A stretch of DNA of 64,000 nt, from positions 310,001 to 374,000 of the forward strand of contig JAEZLH010000027.1 of assembly GCA_023435895.1 (NCBI GenBank), given 5' to 3'. The position numbers and the translations under genes were made by a program. Origin of the DNA: Bacillota bacterium. GTDB lineage: Bacteria > Bacillota > Clostridia > Lachnospirales > Lachnospiraceae. A model generated the notes under the pieces. The model made no database searches. It was given only the letters and a program-made list of their open reading frames with translations, and was not told where the DNA came from. Below are positions 9,439 through 18,643 of the stretch, one piece after another; positions within the stretch are counted from its first letter, which is position 1, and every line of letters begins with the position of its first letter.

Positions 9439-9480
9439 TGTAAAGGGTGTAATCAAATATATTTCTTTAGGGGGATTAGT

Positions 9481-9852
9481 ATGGTAGATTTTATCATTGC
9501 GGCAATGCCGTTTATTGTAATTGGAGTCTCAATTGCAGTTTGCATTTCTGCAAGCGCAAAAAAGAAGACGATAAAGAATGATATAAAGAATGACATAAAG
9601 GATGACATAAAGAATGATATAAAGAATGATATAAAGAATGATATGAAGAACAACATCATAGAAAAGTCCCCGGAAGATGAAAATGAGGATAAGGGTAATT
9701 ACCTTTCCTATGGGATGTCTCTTGGTATGTGTTTTGGAGTGGCTATAGGCACATCACTCACAAGTGTTTTTGGCAGTCTGGCAATTTCGTATGGAATCTG
9801 TTTTGGAATGCTAATAGGAATAATAGTTGGAATGAATGTTAAACAAAAGTAG
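9481..9852 (+). CDS. Small membrane protein with a charged (K-N-D-I)n linker
   Basis: 123 residues. One hydrophobic segment (MVDFIIAAMPFIVIGVSIAVCISA) is followed by seven tandem copies of a four-residue unit, (I/M)K(N/D)(D/N), at about residues 31-58. A glycine-rich hydrophobic C-terminus follows (YGMSLGMCFGVAIGTSLTSVFGSLAISYGICFGMLIGIIVGM), probably two packed helices. The repeat would form a highly charged helix between the two membrane parts. Function unknown. The site TTTAGGGGG precedes the ATG. Confidence 0.65.
   Translation: MVDFIIAAMPFIVIGVSIAVCISASAKKKTIKNDIKNDIKDDIKNDIKNDIKNDMKNNIIEKSPEDENEDKGNYLSYGMSLGMCFGVAIGTSLTSVFGSLAISYGICFGMLIGIIVGMNVKQK
9571..9654 (+). repeat. Seven tandem 12-bp repeats inside a coding region
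   Basis: Seven consecutive 12-base units, consensus ATAAAGAATGAT, starting at 9571, 9583, 9595, 9607, 9619, 9631 and 9643. The last unit is the most divergent. The unit is a multiple of three, so copy-number change keeps the frame. Confidence 0.95.
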
Positions 9853-10009
9853 TATTTCCACATTAATGCATAAGGCTGGGAGCTACTAATGCAAAATTAA
9901 ATTGACTATTATAAAATTGATACTATTCCAGCTGATGTTTAGGAAGCCAATATGAAAAACAATGTTAGTACGTTTTATGACATAATCTTTTTTGAAAGAA
10001 GAGGGATAT

Positions 10010-10363
10010 ATGAAGGTAGGAGAAGTATGTTTGTTGACTCAGGATGTAATACAGTTATCAAATTTTTATAAGAAGTTATTTGGCATTGAGAATGGAAGTG
10101 ACGATGCCACACATCAATTTATATTTTCTGAAGAAACCACATTAACCATCTATAATGATGGGGTAGAACGACTCACGAACGCTCATAATATCTGTATTGC
10201 ATTCACGGTTGAGGACGTGGATGCGGAGTATGAACGACTGAATCTGCTTGAGGTTGAGATAGTGGAACCTCCTACAGAGCGTCCTTGGGGAGCAAAGAAT
10301 ATGAGCTTTTTAGACCCGGACAATAATTTGATTACTTTTCGAAGCTTCCCTAAAGGGAGATAG
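10010..10363 (+). CDS. VOC (glyoxalase/bleomycin resistance) family protein
   Basis: 117 residues from ATG 10010. A TTG at 9992 is in frame, but the site GAAAGAAGAGGG fits the ATG. One VOC half-barrel pair is visible: LTQDVIQLSNFYKKLFGIENG at the start, IAFTVEDVDAEYERL in the middle, and ERPWGAKNMSFLDPDNNLITFRS, the common C-terminal signature. VOC proteins include dioxygenases, lyases and antibiotic-binding proteins, so the substrate cannot be told from the sequence. Confidence 0.85.
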   Translation: MKVGEVCLLTQDVIQLSNFYKKLFGIENGSDDATHQFIFSEETTLTIYNDGVERLTNAHNICIAFTVEDVDAEYERLNLLEVEIVEPPTERPWGAKNMSFLDPDNNLITFRSFPKGR

Positions 10364-10478
10364 TAATAACGTAATATTGAAGACTGTTGCGTTTTAAAAT
10401 TTGGTTGCAGGGATTTAATTCTTGAACCTGTGTATCAATGTAAGAATTAAGGCGTAATTAACAACAAAGGAGAATTTT

Positions 10479-10829
10479 ATGGAAAGACCACGTATTTTTA
10501 CAATGACGTTTTCTAGTGTTTATCCACTGTATATTCAAAAAGCGGAGAGAAAAGGAAGAACGAAGGAAGAAGTAGATGAGATTATCTTTTGGCTTACTGG
10601 TTATGATAAAACAACGCTGGAAGAACAAATCAATAAGGACGTGAATGTGGAGACATTTTTTAAACAGGCTCCTCAGATTAATCCTAATGCGATATTAATC
10701 AAAGGGGTTATCTGTGGCTATCGGGTAGAAGAAATTGAGGATGATACAATGCGTCAAATTCGATATTTGGATAAATTAGTAGATGAGTTGGCAAAGGGTA
10801 AGGCGATGGAGAAAATATTAAGAAAATAA
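10479..10829 (+). CDS. DUF2200 family protein
   Basis: 116 residues. The opening MERPRIFTMTFSSVYPLYIQKAERKGRTKEEVDEIIFWLTGYD and the later NPNAILIKGVICGYRVEEIEDDTMRQIRYLDKLVDELAKG match the compact DUF2200 family as I know it. Function uncharacterised. Start fixed by AAAGGAG. It ends before a very strong bidirectional terminator. Confidence 0.85.
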   Translation: MERPRIFTMTFSSVYPLYIQKAERKGRTKEEVDEIIFWLTGYDKTTLEEQINKDVNVETFFKQAPQINPNAILIKGVICGYRVEEIEDDTMRQIRYLDKLVDELAKGKAMEKILRK

Positions 10830-10977
10830 GAGAGCCATCTATATGAAAGTTAGAAAGCGATTCTTCCTAGCAACAATCGGAGTGTTAATTAAGAAGCTAT
10901 TGTACTATTAAGGGCTTAAAATAACATAACATAAAATCCGTACTATCAAAATGGTATGTCCAGTTTGAATCGAAAAG

Positions 10978-11033
10978 AAAAAGAACATATTGAAAAATCA
11001 GTTATCTATATGATTTTTCAATATGTTCTTTTT
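10978..11033. terminator. Bidirectional terminator
   Basis: A perfect 23-bp inverted repeat, arms 10978-11000 and 11011-11033, with a 10-base loop. The left arm begins AAAAAGAACATATTG and the right arm ends TTCTTTTT. It serves the DUF2200 gene on the left and the GGDEF/HD-GYP gene on the right. Confidence 0.9.
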
Positions 11034-11064
11034 GTGTTGTGTAGGATAATTATTAGGAATTATA

Positions 11065-13791
11065 TTACTCAAGGATTTTAATAAATTCTTCCACCAGGGT
11101 AGGTTCAAAGCGCTTGCCAGCATAATATCTTAACTCATTAATCATATCCTGCTTCGACTTTTGATGAGATTCATCGGAAAGAAGAAGCTCTTCATAGCCT
11201 TCTACTAAGGCAATAATTCTTGCAATCAAAGGAATTTCTTTTCCTTTTAGGCCCCTGGGATATCCGGTTCCGTCCCACCATTCATGATGGCAGTAAACTC
11301 CATCAGCTAAGTCCATGGTGGAATCAAATATATTTAATATACGGTAACCCATAGCAGGATGTTGGTGAATCTCCTGCATTTCTTTTTCTGACAACGTAAT
11401 CCTATTTAAGAGCTCTTTGTCAAGTGTAATTTTACCGATGTCATGTAAATAGGCCGCGTTTCGAAGCTTTTTGAGGTCTGTTTCGGAAAGAGATAGGGCT
11501 TTTCCTATGGCTTCACACCTCATTGCTACCTGCTCTGCATGCTCTTTGCTCTTGGGATTGTTGTGTTGCAGCGTATTCATGATTGTAGTAATCATGGTTT
11601 CGCCCACCTGATTTTTGGAGCGAAGTTTTTCTAGGTACATTTCACTTTCGGCATTACCCATAATCTTTTCAAGCTTTTGATAGGAATGGATCTTTGTGTC
11701 AAAGCCCATTGCCATGCTGCATTTTACAGCATGGATTTGTTCATTATCGAGTCTTTCCTTGATTTTATGGACAATAGTTTGGGCGGTCTTTGCATCTGTT
11801 TTGGGCAGAAGAAGTATGAATTCATCCCCACCAACGCGAGCCGCAACATTATTTTCCTGACAGATATCTTTAAGCAGCTGAGCGGATTTTTTGATTAATT
11901 TATCTCCAAGGGAATGGCCGAATACATCATTCATTAACTTTAACCCATTCATATCAGCAAACAAAATAGAGATTGGCAGGTTATCCTCTACATCCATGCG
12001 TTTTAATTCTTCCTCAAAGCCCATACGGTTTAGCATTCCGGTAAGATAATCATGTGAGATTAGATATTTAATTTGCTCCTCCCCCTTTTTGCGAAGAGTA
12101 ATATCAAAAAAGGTGACAACAGTACCAATTACCTCACCATCCTTTAATTGTGGATAGGAGTGGTACTCCACATCAAAGCAACTACCGTCCTTCCTCCAAT
12201 AAATTGCCTCTGCTTCCACCTTTTCTGATCCTGAATACAGTGCTTTTAAGATATGACAGTCCTCAAATTCTTTATATTGGCCATCTACATTGTCTTTATG
12301 GATTTTTAAAGTTAGATGGGTACCTAGGATTTCGTCCTGACTTTCATATCCAAGCATCTTTACTCCGCTATCATTGCAAAAGGTACAATATCCATCTGGA
12401 TCAAGACCAAAAATACCTTCGGCAGTGGAATCTAATATCAAAGAAAGATTATCCTTCGTTTTATTTAGATCGTCGTTACTTTGTTCCAACTGAAAAGTAC
12501 GTTCTTTCACCTTGGATTCCAACTCGTTTACGAACTGATTCATTTTTAGAGCCATATGATTAAAGGAAGAGGCAACCACTCCAATCTCATCCCTTCGTTT
12601 CACCTCAACTCTCTGGTCTAGATCCCCGGAGGATATTTTTTCTGCAGCTTCTACAAGGTGGTTCAGAGGTTGATAAAGCTTATTAATTAATGCAAAATAC
12701 AGCATGACAGATAAAGTCAAGGCTATTCCAACAATAAGAATGGTTATTCGTATATTATGATTAATATCATTGATAAAGGATCGATTGGATACCCCTGTAA
12801 TTACAATCCAGTCAAGACCAGGTCGTTTAAATTCCGTTACACGGAAATATGTATTTGCACCATCCTGGGTTATCGTAAATTCGGAAGCCTTCTCTTTGTT
12901 ATATTTTTGGTAGGCTTGATTCATAATAGTATGATCTAGCTGTTCAACAGTATATCGAATAAAGGTACTGTCAGTACCGATGGTAAAATTGTCGTTTTGA
13001 AAGGAATTAGCAATCAAGCTTCCGGACTCTTTTTCATAAATCAATGCATAACCATCTTTACCCTGTGTAGTATTCATAAGAAACTTATTTAATTTGGACA
13101 ATAACATATGAGCTCCTAAAACACCCTGTAACTCACCTTTTTGATCATAAATAGGCCATGCGGCAGATATGGTAAGGTCATTAATGACAAAATGTTTATA
13201 AACAGAAGAGAAGGTCGGTTCCCCTCTTTTTTTTGCGGCAATATACCAATTCCTGGTACGTGGATCAAAGGCATCCGTCTTCATTACCAGTTTTCCTTTG
13301 GTTAAATCATTCTTCGTCTCATAATACCAGGACTGACCCTGTGTGATTTTATTATTATTGATAAGTTCAAGCTTGCCGTTCTTATTTGTTCTAGCACCGT
13401 AATATTCACCATTATTTGAACCGTAAGTAAAGCTATAAATCTCATCTTGATAAGTCTGTAAAACACCTGCAAAAAAGCGATCACGTTCCGACTCATCTTT
13501 TAGATCAACAATATGATTGGCTATGAATTTCTGATTGCTCTCGTTGATGTGTTCCGGCAGCATTAGCATAGAATCAATTTGATCATTGATTTTCTGATTC
13601 ATATCCTCCGATATTTCGGTCATGGTATCCATAACGGATTCCTTCCAATTAGAAAATACCACATAACCCACCAGAGCGATAATTATGCTTATAGCAAAAG
13701 AAAATGCAATAACCGTACTGGTTCGAATAGAAATATTCTTTTTACCTTTTGATTTAATCGGATTAATGTAGTTCTGTCTATTAACGTTCAT
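11065..13791 (-). CDS. Membrane c-di-GMP enzyme: dCache-HAMP-PAS-GGDEF-HD-GYP
   Basis: 908 residues. Order: TM helix (about 28-47), a large extracellular dCache-type sensor (about 60-335, with PRTRNWYIAAKKRGEPTFSSVYKH), a second TM (about 345-367), HAMP, a coiled coil, a PAS domain (GIFGLDPDGYCTFCNDSGVKMLGYES), GGDEF and a C-terminal HD-GYP. GGDEF is intact in RVGGDEFILLLP. HD-GYP shows YLHDIGK, HHEWWDGTGYP and the LADGVYCHHE metal site. The protein could therefore both make and degrade c-di-GMP in response to an extracellular small molecule. Which activity dominates is not visible. It is 38 bases downstream of the EAL gene, so the two are probably one operon. Confidence 0.9.
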   Translation of the reverse strand: MNVNRQNYINPIKSKGKKNISIRTSTVIAFSFAISIIIALVGYVVFSNWKESVMDTMTEISEDMNQKINDQIDSMLMLPEHINESNQKFIANHIVDLKDESERDRFFAGVLQTYQDEIYSFTYGSNNGEYYGARTNKNGKLELINNNKITQGQSWYYETKNDLTKGKLVMKTDAFDPRTRNWYIAAKKRGEPTFSSVYKHFVINDLTISAAWPIYDQKGELQGVLGAHMLLSKLNKFLMNTTQGKDGYALIYEKESGSLIANSFQNDNFTIGTDSTFIRYTVEQLDHTIMNQAYQKYNKEKASEFTITQDGANTYFRVTEFKRPGLDWIVITGVSNRSFINDINHNIRITILIVGIALTLSVMLYFALINKLYQPLNHLVEAAEKISSGDLDQRVEVKRRDEIGVVASSFNHMALKMNQFVNELESKVKERTFQLEQSNDDLNKTKDNLSLILDSTAEGIFGLDPDGYCTFCNDSGVKMLGYESQDEILGTHLTLKIHKDNVDGQYKEFEDCHILKALYSGSEKVEAEAIYWRKDGSCFDVEYHSYPQLKDGEVIGTVVTFFDITLRKKGEEQIKYLISHDYLTGMLNRMGFEEELKRMDVEDNLPISILFADMNGLKLMNDVFGHSLGDKLIKKSAQLLKDICQENNVAARVGGDEFILLLPKTDAKTAQTIVHKIKERLDNEQIHAVKCSMAMGFDTKIHSYQKLEKIMGNAESEMYLEKLRSKNQVGETMITTIMNTLQHNNPKSKEHAEQVAMRCEAIGKALSLSETDLKKLRNAAYLHDIGKITLDKELLNRITLSEKEMQEIHQHPAMGYRILNIFDSTMDLADGVYCHHEWWDGTGYPRGLKGKEIPLIARIIALVEGYEELLLSDESHQKSKQDMINELRYYAGKRFEPTLVEEFIKILE

Positions 13792-13829
13792 TCGTCAACA
13801 TCTCCTCTTAAAAACTCTTACGAGTAACC

Positions 13830-15770
13830 TCATTGTTTATCAGGTAGGTTTTCCAGAAGTTCCAATGCAATTTCACCGGTCAAGGGTTTGCTAAATAAAT
13901 AACCTTGAATAAAATCACAGTGGTGATCGATCAGGTATTGGCGTTGTTCCTCATACTCAACCCCTTCTGCGATTACATAATGACCTAGTTTGTGTGCCAT
14001 AGAGATAATATCACCAGTGATTTCTGCTTCTTTATCTTCAAGCAGTAAACGGTCGATGAAGAATTTATCAATCTTCATATAATCAAAATTTAATTCTCGT
14101 TCTCTTGACAAGGAGGAATAACCGGTTCCAAAGTCGTCCAACGCAATTTGAACTCCCAGTCTTTTTAATTTATCAAAAACAGTGTTGATTTGCTTAAAAT
14201 GATTCGAGAAAACTGATTCCGTAAGCTCGATTTTGACTTTTGTGGGATTTACTTGCGCCTTCTTTATCAGACTATTAAAAATAGGGATGAAATCCTCTCG
14301 CATAAGCTGAATAACGGATATGTTAATTGATATGGAGATGTTTTCATATCCTTTTTGGGAAAGCTCATTTAAAAACTTTAAAGATTGCCTTATAATAATG
14401 ATGCCAAGTGGCACAATCAGTTCTGTGTCTTCCGCAATTTTAATAAATTCAATAGGGGATACCGTTCCTAAAGTATTGCTATGAAATCTTGCGAGTGCTT
14501 CAAATGCAATGATAGTACCTGTGGTTGCCTGAACAATCGGTTGATATACCATGAATAGTGTGGAGTTATCCTGTCCTTCTACAACACTTTTTAAATCACG
14601 TTTTATAATTTCAATGCGGTCAATCTGATCCAACATGCCCTTTGTGAAATAGCAATAATGTAGTTCTTCTTTTTTGCTGGCTTCCTCTGCTGCAATGGTA
14701 GCCAGCTTCAGAATATCATTAAGATCCTTCATGTCCTTATTAAGTTCCACAATTCCGATATTACTTTGCAGGTTATAAACGTTTTGCATTGAGTTGATGT
14801 TGCATATTATTTTCTCACATAGGGTATCAATATCCCATTGTGAGGAGTAATTGGAGAAGTCGAAAACAAAGCGGTCAATTGCAATGTGAAAAAGATTACA
14901 GTTCTTATGACAGAATTCCAAAAGCTTATTACCCAGCTCTTTGATGACCTTCTCACCCTCGTCAAAACCGTAGGCAGTATTAATTGCCTTAAAATTACGG
15001 ATATTTACCATCAGTATTGCTCGGGTATGATTGCCCGCAGTTAGGCATTCCAGCTTGAACTGGTTTTCAAAATAGCGACGATTGTAGAGTCCGGAAAGGA
15101 TATCATGCTCACTGAGATATTTTAACCTGTCTTCTTTTTCCTTTCGGTCAGAAATATCAATTACTAACCCTTCCAAAGCGATTACTTCACCCTTTTCCGA
15201 ATATATGGCCTGTCCTTGCTCATAAACCCATTTAATCTGTCCGGAAGCAGTAATTAGCTCGTATTCTTCCCGAAGTTTTGACTTTTCTGAGACTATGGTT
15301 TTCCATTTTTCCCAAAGAAAGTCCTGATATTGAGGCGAAATCAAATCATTAAAGGGCAGAACCTTGTTATCAATCAAGCTGTCCGGTTCATAGCCTGTTA
15401 GCTCAAAGCATCCGGCGGATACATACTTCATAGTCCAGTCCTTATCATAATTACAGCGGTAAGCCATACCCTGCAGGTTCTCTAAAAACACGGATTTACT
15501 GCGTTCATTTTCAATTAAGGATTCTATGTACCTTGTCATTTCATTATGAAGCATTCGGTTCTTGTTCAGATAATAGTACATAATGATATATGCAATTAAA
15601 ATCAGGAATTCGGCGAAACCAGAGGTGAGCATTCCATTCCTATTATCCTCAAAGTAGAAGATTGCGATTGCAAAGATACCGATGAGAATATGTATGATAC
15701 ACAAAAGCAGCAATAAGAGTGGAATCTTATCCTTGCGTGATTGAAGCTGGTATTTTTTCCTGATTTCCAT
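13830..15770 (-). CDS. Membrane c-di-GMP phosphodiesterase: PAS-GGDEF(degenerate)-EAL
   Basis: 646 residues. Two TM helices near the start (about 17-40 and 48-68), then a PAS domain, a GGDEF domain and an EAL domain. The GGDEF signature is replaced by AIDRFVFDF, so cyclase activity is unlikely. The EAL domain has its key elements: FEALAR, SINIS, KIELTES, LDDFGTGYSSLS, KIDKFFID, AEGVE and QGYLFSKPL. It should hydrolyse c-di-GMP. It is first in a probable two-gene operon with the GGDEF/HD-GYP gene, so the pair combines two classes of phosphodiesterase. The ribosome site is AAAGGAG. Confidence 0.9.
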   Translation of the reverse strand: MEIRKKYQLQSRKDKIPLLLLLLCIIHILIGIFAIAIFYFEDNRNGMLTSGFAEFLILIAYIIMYYYLNKNRMLHNEMTRYIESLIENERSKSVFLENLQGMAYRCNYDKDWTMKYVSAGCFELTGYEPDSLIDNKVLPFNDLISPQYQDFLWEKWKTIVSEKSKLREEYELITASGQIKWVYEQGQAIYSEKGEVIALEGLVIDISDRKEKEDRLKYLSEHDILSGLYNRRYFENQFKLECLTAGNHTRAILMVNIRNFKAINTAYGFDEGEKVIKELGNKLLEFCHKNCNLFHIAIDRFVFDFSNYSSQWDIDTLCEKIICNINSMQNVYNLQSNIGIVELNKDMKDLNDILKLATIAAEEASKKEELHYCYFTKGMLDQIDRIEIIKRDLKSVVEGQDNSTLFMVYQPIVQATTGTIIAFEALARFHSNTLGTVSPIEFIKIAEDTELIVPLGIIIIRQSLKFLNELSQKGYENISISINISVIQLMREDFIPIFNSLIKKAQVNPTKVKIELTESVFSNHFKQINTVFDKLKRLGVQIALDDFGTGYSSLSRERELNFDYMKIDKFFIDRLLLEDKEAEITGDIISMAHKLGHYVIAEGVEYEEQRQYLIDHHCDFIQGYLFSKPLTGEIALELLENLPDKQ

Positions 15771-15879
15771 AAATAGAACTCCTTTCAGGCTTTAACGTAT
15801 AGTGGGATATTTTATTGAAGAGGATTGGTGTTGCACCAATCTGGTAGGGATGAGATTCTTGAAAAGATACTTTGTCTAT

Positions 15880-15919
15880 ATTATAACAATTTATTTCATA
15901 TTATGACAATATATTTCAT
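15880..15919. repeat. Two tandem 20-bp direct repeats in a divergent promoter region
   Basis: ATTATAACAATTTATTTCAT (15880-15899) and ATTATGACAATATATTTCAT (15900-15919) match at 18 of 20 positions and abut exactly. They lie between the EAL gene (leftward) and the sigma-factor gene (rightward), about 110 bases from the EAL start. They may be an operator or AT-rich promoter elements. Confidence 0.6.
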
Positions 15920-15984
15920 GGAGAATGTGAAATAAATAAATTTATTAAGATCAAATATGCGAGTACAGAATTTTTACAAAATCG

Positions 15985-16013
15985 TGTAACATTTGTAGGG
16001 TTCCTGTGTCATA
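15985..16013 (+). promoter_or_regulatory. Possible ECF-type promoter of the sigma/anti-sigma operon
   Basis: TGTAAC at 15985-15990 is followed after 17 bases by GTCAT at 16008. ECF sigma factors often recognise an AAC-type -35 with a CGTC/GTC-like -10 at this spacing, and often control their own genes. The match is by eye only. Confidence 0.35.
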
Positions 16014-16044
16014 ATGATAGGTGATGAAAAGGGGGGATGAACCG

Positions 16045-16518
16045 ATGAATGATTTTGAAGAAATATATAAGACCTATTATGCCCTGACCTATCATTATGT
16101 AATGGGGTTAAGCAAGGATGCCGTCCTGGCGGAAGAAATCACCCAAGAAACCTTCTTTAAAGTACTAAAGAAAATTGACACCTTTCAGGGGGGATGTAAG
16201 CTCAGCGTTTGGATATGTCAGATAGCGAAAAATACCTTTTATAATTATTGTAGGAAAAAGCACATCGACCCGGAAAGTGTACTGTCTCAGCTTCCCTCAG
16301 GCGAGGATTTGGAAAAGTCCCTGATAGATAAAGATATGGCGATGCGTATTCATGAAATATTACATCGTACTCCTGAGCCTTACAGAGAGGTTTTTTGGAT
16401 GAGGACTTTCGGTGATTTATCATTTGCGGAGATTGGGAAATTACATCAAAAATCAGAGAGCTGGGCTCGGGTTATCTATCATAGAGCAAAAATTAAGATC
16501 AAGGAGGAGCTGGAATGA
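16045..16518 (+). CDS. ECF-type RNA polymerase sigma factor
   Basis: 157 residues from ATG 16045. The upstream AAAAGGGGGG fits this start better than the in-frame GTG at 16021. Sigma region 2 (FEEIYKTYYALTYHYVMGLSKDAVLAEEITQETFFKVLKKIDTF) and region 4 (IHEILHRTPEPYREVFWMRTFGDLSFAEIGKLHQKSESWARVIYHRAKIKIKEEL) are joined by a short linker, the ECF architecture. The stop overlaps the anti-sigma start (ATGA at 16515). Likely an envelope-responsive alternative sigma factor. Confidence 0.9.
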   Translation: MNDFEEIYKTYYALTYHYVMGLSKDAVLAEEITQETFFKVLKKIDTFQGGCKLSVWICQIAKNTFYNYCRKKHIDPESVLSQLPSGEDLEKSLIDKDMAMRIHEILHRTPEPYREVFWMRTFGDLSFAEIGKLHQKSESWARVIYHRAKIKIKEELE

Positions 16519-17405
16519 AATATTCATGCGGAGTTATTCGGGATTTGTTACCGCTGTATCATGATAAAGTTTGTAGTGATGATAGTGCCACGGTTGTAAA
16601 GGAACATTTGCAGGAATGTGAAGAGTGTAGAAGGTACAGCAAGGATTTACAGGAGAGTGTGATGATGGATGCTGTCCTATACGATCAGGAGATAGAGCAG
16701 CAGAAGATAGAGTCCATAAAGCAGGTCAAAAAGCGGATTAAGAGAAAAACAGGGCTCGTAGTATTAGGTGCTATCCTTGGAAGCCTACTTGTTTTTAGCA
16801 CGTTTATCTATTTCTTTGGTACGACTTTGTTGGGAGTATTTGCGGCTAATTATGTAACTTCCCCGGTACAACAATACAGCGATATTAACCAGTTTGAGGA
16901 ATATGTGGGAGAAAATGCAAAAGAGGGTTTTAAGGATAAATGGGGGATGGATGAGAGCATTCTTCCAAAGCATATTCAAGAGGGGATGAAGGTGGAGGAT
17001 TTTAAGGTGGTTTATTATAATCCGTTTGACGCACAGTATTTGACTTATTTGACGGTGGATTATTCTGAGGAGGATTATAAAGCAGAAGTCAAGCGATTGA
17101 GTGAGAAAGGGATGGATGATTATATTGGTTATTATGGAGTTAGCGGGGCGCCGGAAGGTTATAGGATTTTAGCTATGGATGCGGACGATTATCAAGGGTT
17201 TGTGTATGCTATGACTCCGGAGGTAGAACAGGGTCGTAACGAGAGTGAGGGAGAGAAATACTCTATTACTTATGTGGAAATAATATTTTGTAATTACTTT
17301 CTGGATTTAGATATTCATAAATATGTGCCAGAGAAGTATATATTACATGGTTTTGATGGTAGTGAGGATAATGCTTATCGTAGGGAGAAGTTAGGGAAGA
17401 ATTGA
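16515..17405 (+). CDS. Anti-sigma factor with zinc-finger domain
   Basis: 296 residues. The N-terminal ZAS-type domain has CGVIRDLLPLYHDKVCSD and the HxxxCxxC core HLQECEEC. It binds its cognate ECF factor in the cytoplasm. One TM helix follows (about residues 76-98, LVVLGAILGSLLVFSTFIYFFGTTLL). The outer part (about 190 residues) is acidic and tyrosine-rich, with no family I recognise, and is presumably the sensor. It overlaps the sigma gene by four bases. Release of the sigma factor by an envelope signal is the expected mode. Confidence 0.85.
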   Translation: MKYSCGVIRDLLPLYHDKVCSDDSATVVKEHLQECEECRRYSKDLQESVMMDAVLYDQEIEQQKIESIKQVKKRIKRKTGLVVLGAILGSLLVFSTFIYFFGTTLLGVFAANYVTSPVQQYSDINQFEEYVGENAKEGFKDKWGMDESILPKHIQEGMKVEDFKVVYYNPFDAQYLTYLTVDYSEEDYKAEVKRLSEKGMDDYIGYYGVSGAPEGYRILAMDADDYQGFVYAMTPEVEQGRNESEGEKYSITYVEIIFCNYFLDLDIHKYVPEKYILHGFDGSEDNAYRREKLGKN

Positions 17406-17728
17406 GATAGAAAGAAGAATGAAATGGTGGATTCTGGCGAGGTGTAAGGGCTGGGGTTTGCTGTTTCATTTTTTTGTGGGGTGGGGGGAGATGATGTTGG
17501 AAGAGTGGTAAAAAATAGTAAGTGGTGTTGATTTATGTTAAAATGTGATATAAAATGTAAGAAGATACGAAGTAGGTATTATAGCAATAATCTTACCAAT
17601 AAAAATCAAGACAAAATTGTTTAGATGATATAAATATCAAACAAATACGTAAAAGTTGCTATAGTTTACAGCTGAGATCTAACGATAATTTATTAACGTG
17701 AAAATATTATAAGCTGGAGGTATCTTTA
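17406..17728. other. Intergenic region after the anti-sigma gene
   Basis: About 320 bases with no gene visible. It holds an unusually G-rich patch near 17477-17490 (TGGGGTGGGGGG) in an otherwise AT-rich spacer. The site GGAGGT for the next gene is at the right end. Confidence 0.5.
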
Positions 17729-18322
17729 ATGGTAAAAATTTTTAAAAATATTAAGCATTCATTATTGATCAAAGTCACATGTATTCTCTTATTGGTTTCC
17801 ATAGGAATCAATATATATCAACAAATAAAAGTCAATAACTTTGAAAAAGATTTAATGAACTCTTCGGGGCTAAGCATGCATAATCATCAAATTATGTTCG
17901 GCAATGCAATTCCTTCAACTCCTCCAGATGCGCAAAATATCAAAGATTCAGAAGTTCTTAATAATATAATTGATGGGGTCGGGGTGGCAGAACTTTATTA
18001 TGAATATGCAATGGTTGCAGAACAGTATAGGGGAAGTAAGAAAGTTTTTGCGGACGGAGGTTTCCAAACAAAAATTTTAATTACAGACTATATTTCAGAA
18101 CTTAAGTCGTTTCGCTTGAAATTAATTAATAAAGAAAATTTAACAAGCGAATATATTAATAAGGAGATTGATATTGTTAATGACTTAAAAGTCATAGCGG
18201 AATGGTTAAACAAAAGGAGTATGAATAATGATGACTCATTCTACGGTGACAAGGATATTTATGACAATATTTATGAAAAACTCTCTAGTAATTTCAAATT
18301 AAAATTTGATTATAATAAATAG
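17729..18322 (+). CDS. Hypothetical membrane-anchored protein
   Basis: 197 residues. One N-terminal TM helix (about 13-30, LLIKVTCILLLVSIGINIY) is followed by an outer helical region with many charged residues. No known motif is seen. A clear GGAGGT lies eight bases before the ATG. It stands alone on its strand, ahead of a convergent glucanase gene. Function unknown. Confidence 0.6.
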   Translation: MVKIFKNIKHSLLIKVTCILLLVSIGINIYQQIKVNNFEKDLMNSSGLSMHNHQIMFGNAIPSTPPDAQNIKDSEVLNNIIDGVGVAELYYEYAMVAEQYRGSKKVFADGGFQTKILITDYISELKSFRLKLINKENLTSEYINKEIDIVNDLKVIAEWLNKRSMNNDDSFYGDKDIYDNIYEKLSSNFKLKFDYNK

Positions 18323-18643
18323 TTACATTGAATTACTTAAAGAAGCGTCATGCTAAGAAAGTTGATTTGATACTTTTACAATTGTGAATTAAAGTGGATA
18401 TGTCTCTTTTTCTCATTTGCAAAGGCAAAATTTTTAATGGTGAAATGAATTTGAACATAGAAATAAACCTACCTTAAATTGAATAAGCTAGACCAGAGAA
18501 AAGGCATGCAATTATCTGATTATAATATAAAATCACTAATTAAATGTTAGCCCTAACATAAAGTAACCGGAGGGAAGTCCCTCCGGTTAACATTTTACCC
18601 AAACCCATTACAAAGAGTCCGAGTTTTGAGCTACTAATTGAGC
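18323..18643. other. Intergenic region between convergent genes
   Basis: About 320 bases. The only clear feature is the hairpin at 18564-18589. No gene was found. Confidence 0.5.
18564..18589 (-). terminator. Hairpin downstream of the glucanase gene
   Basis: TAACCGGAGGGA (18564-18575) pairs with TCCCTCCGGTTA (18578-18589), a GC-rich stem of 11-12 bp with a tight loop, 55 bases after the stop at 18644. On the minus strand it is followed by CTTTATGTT, a weak T tail. Confidence 0.7.
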
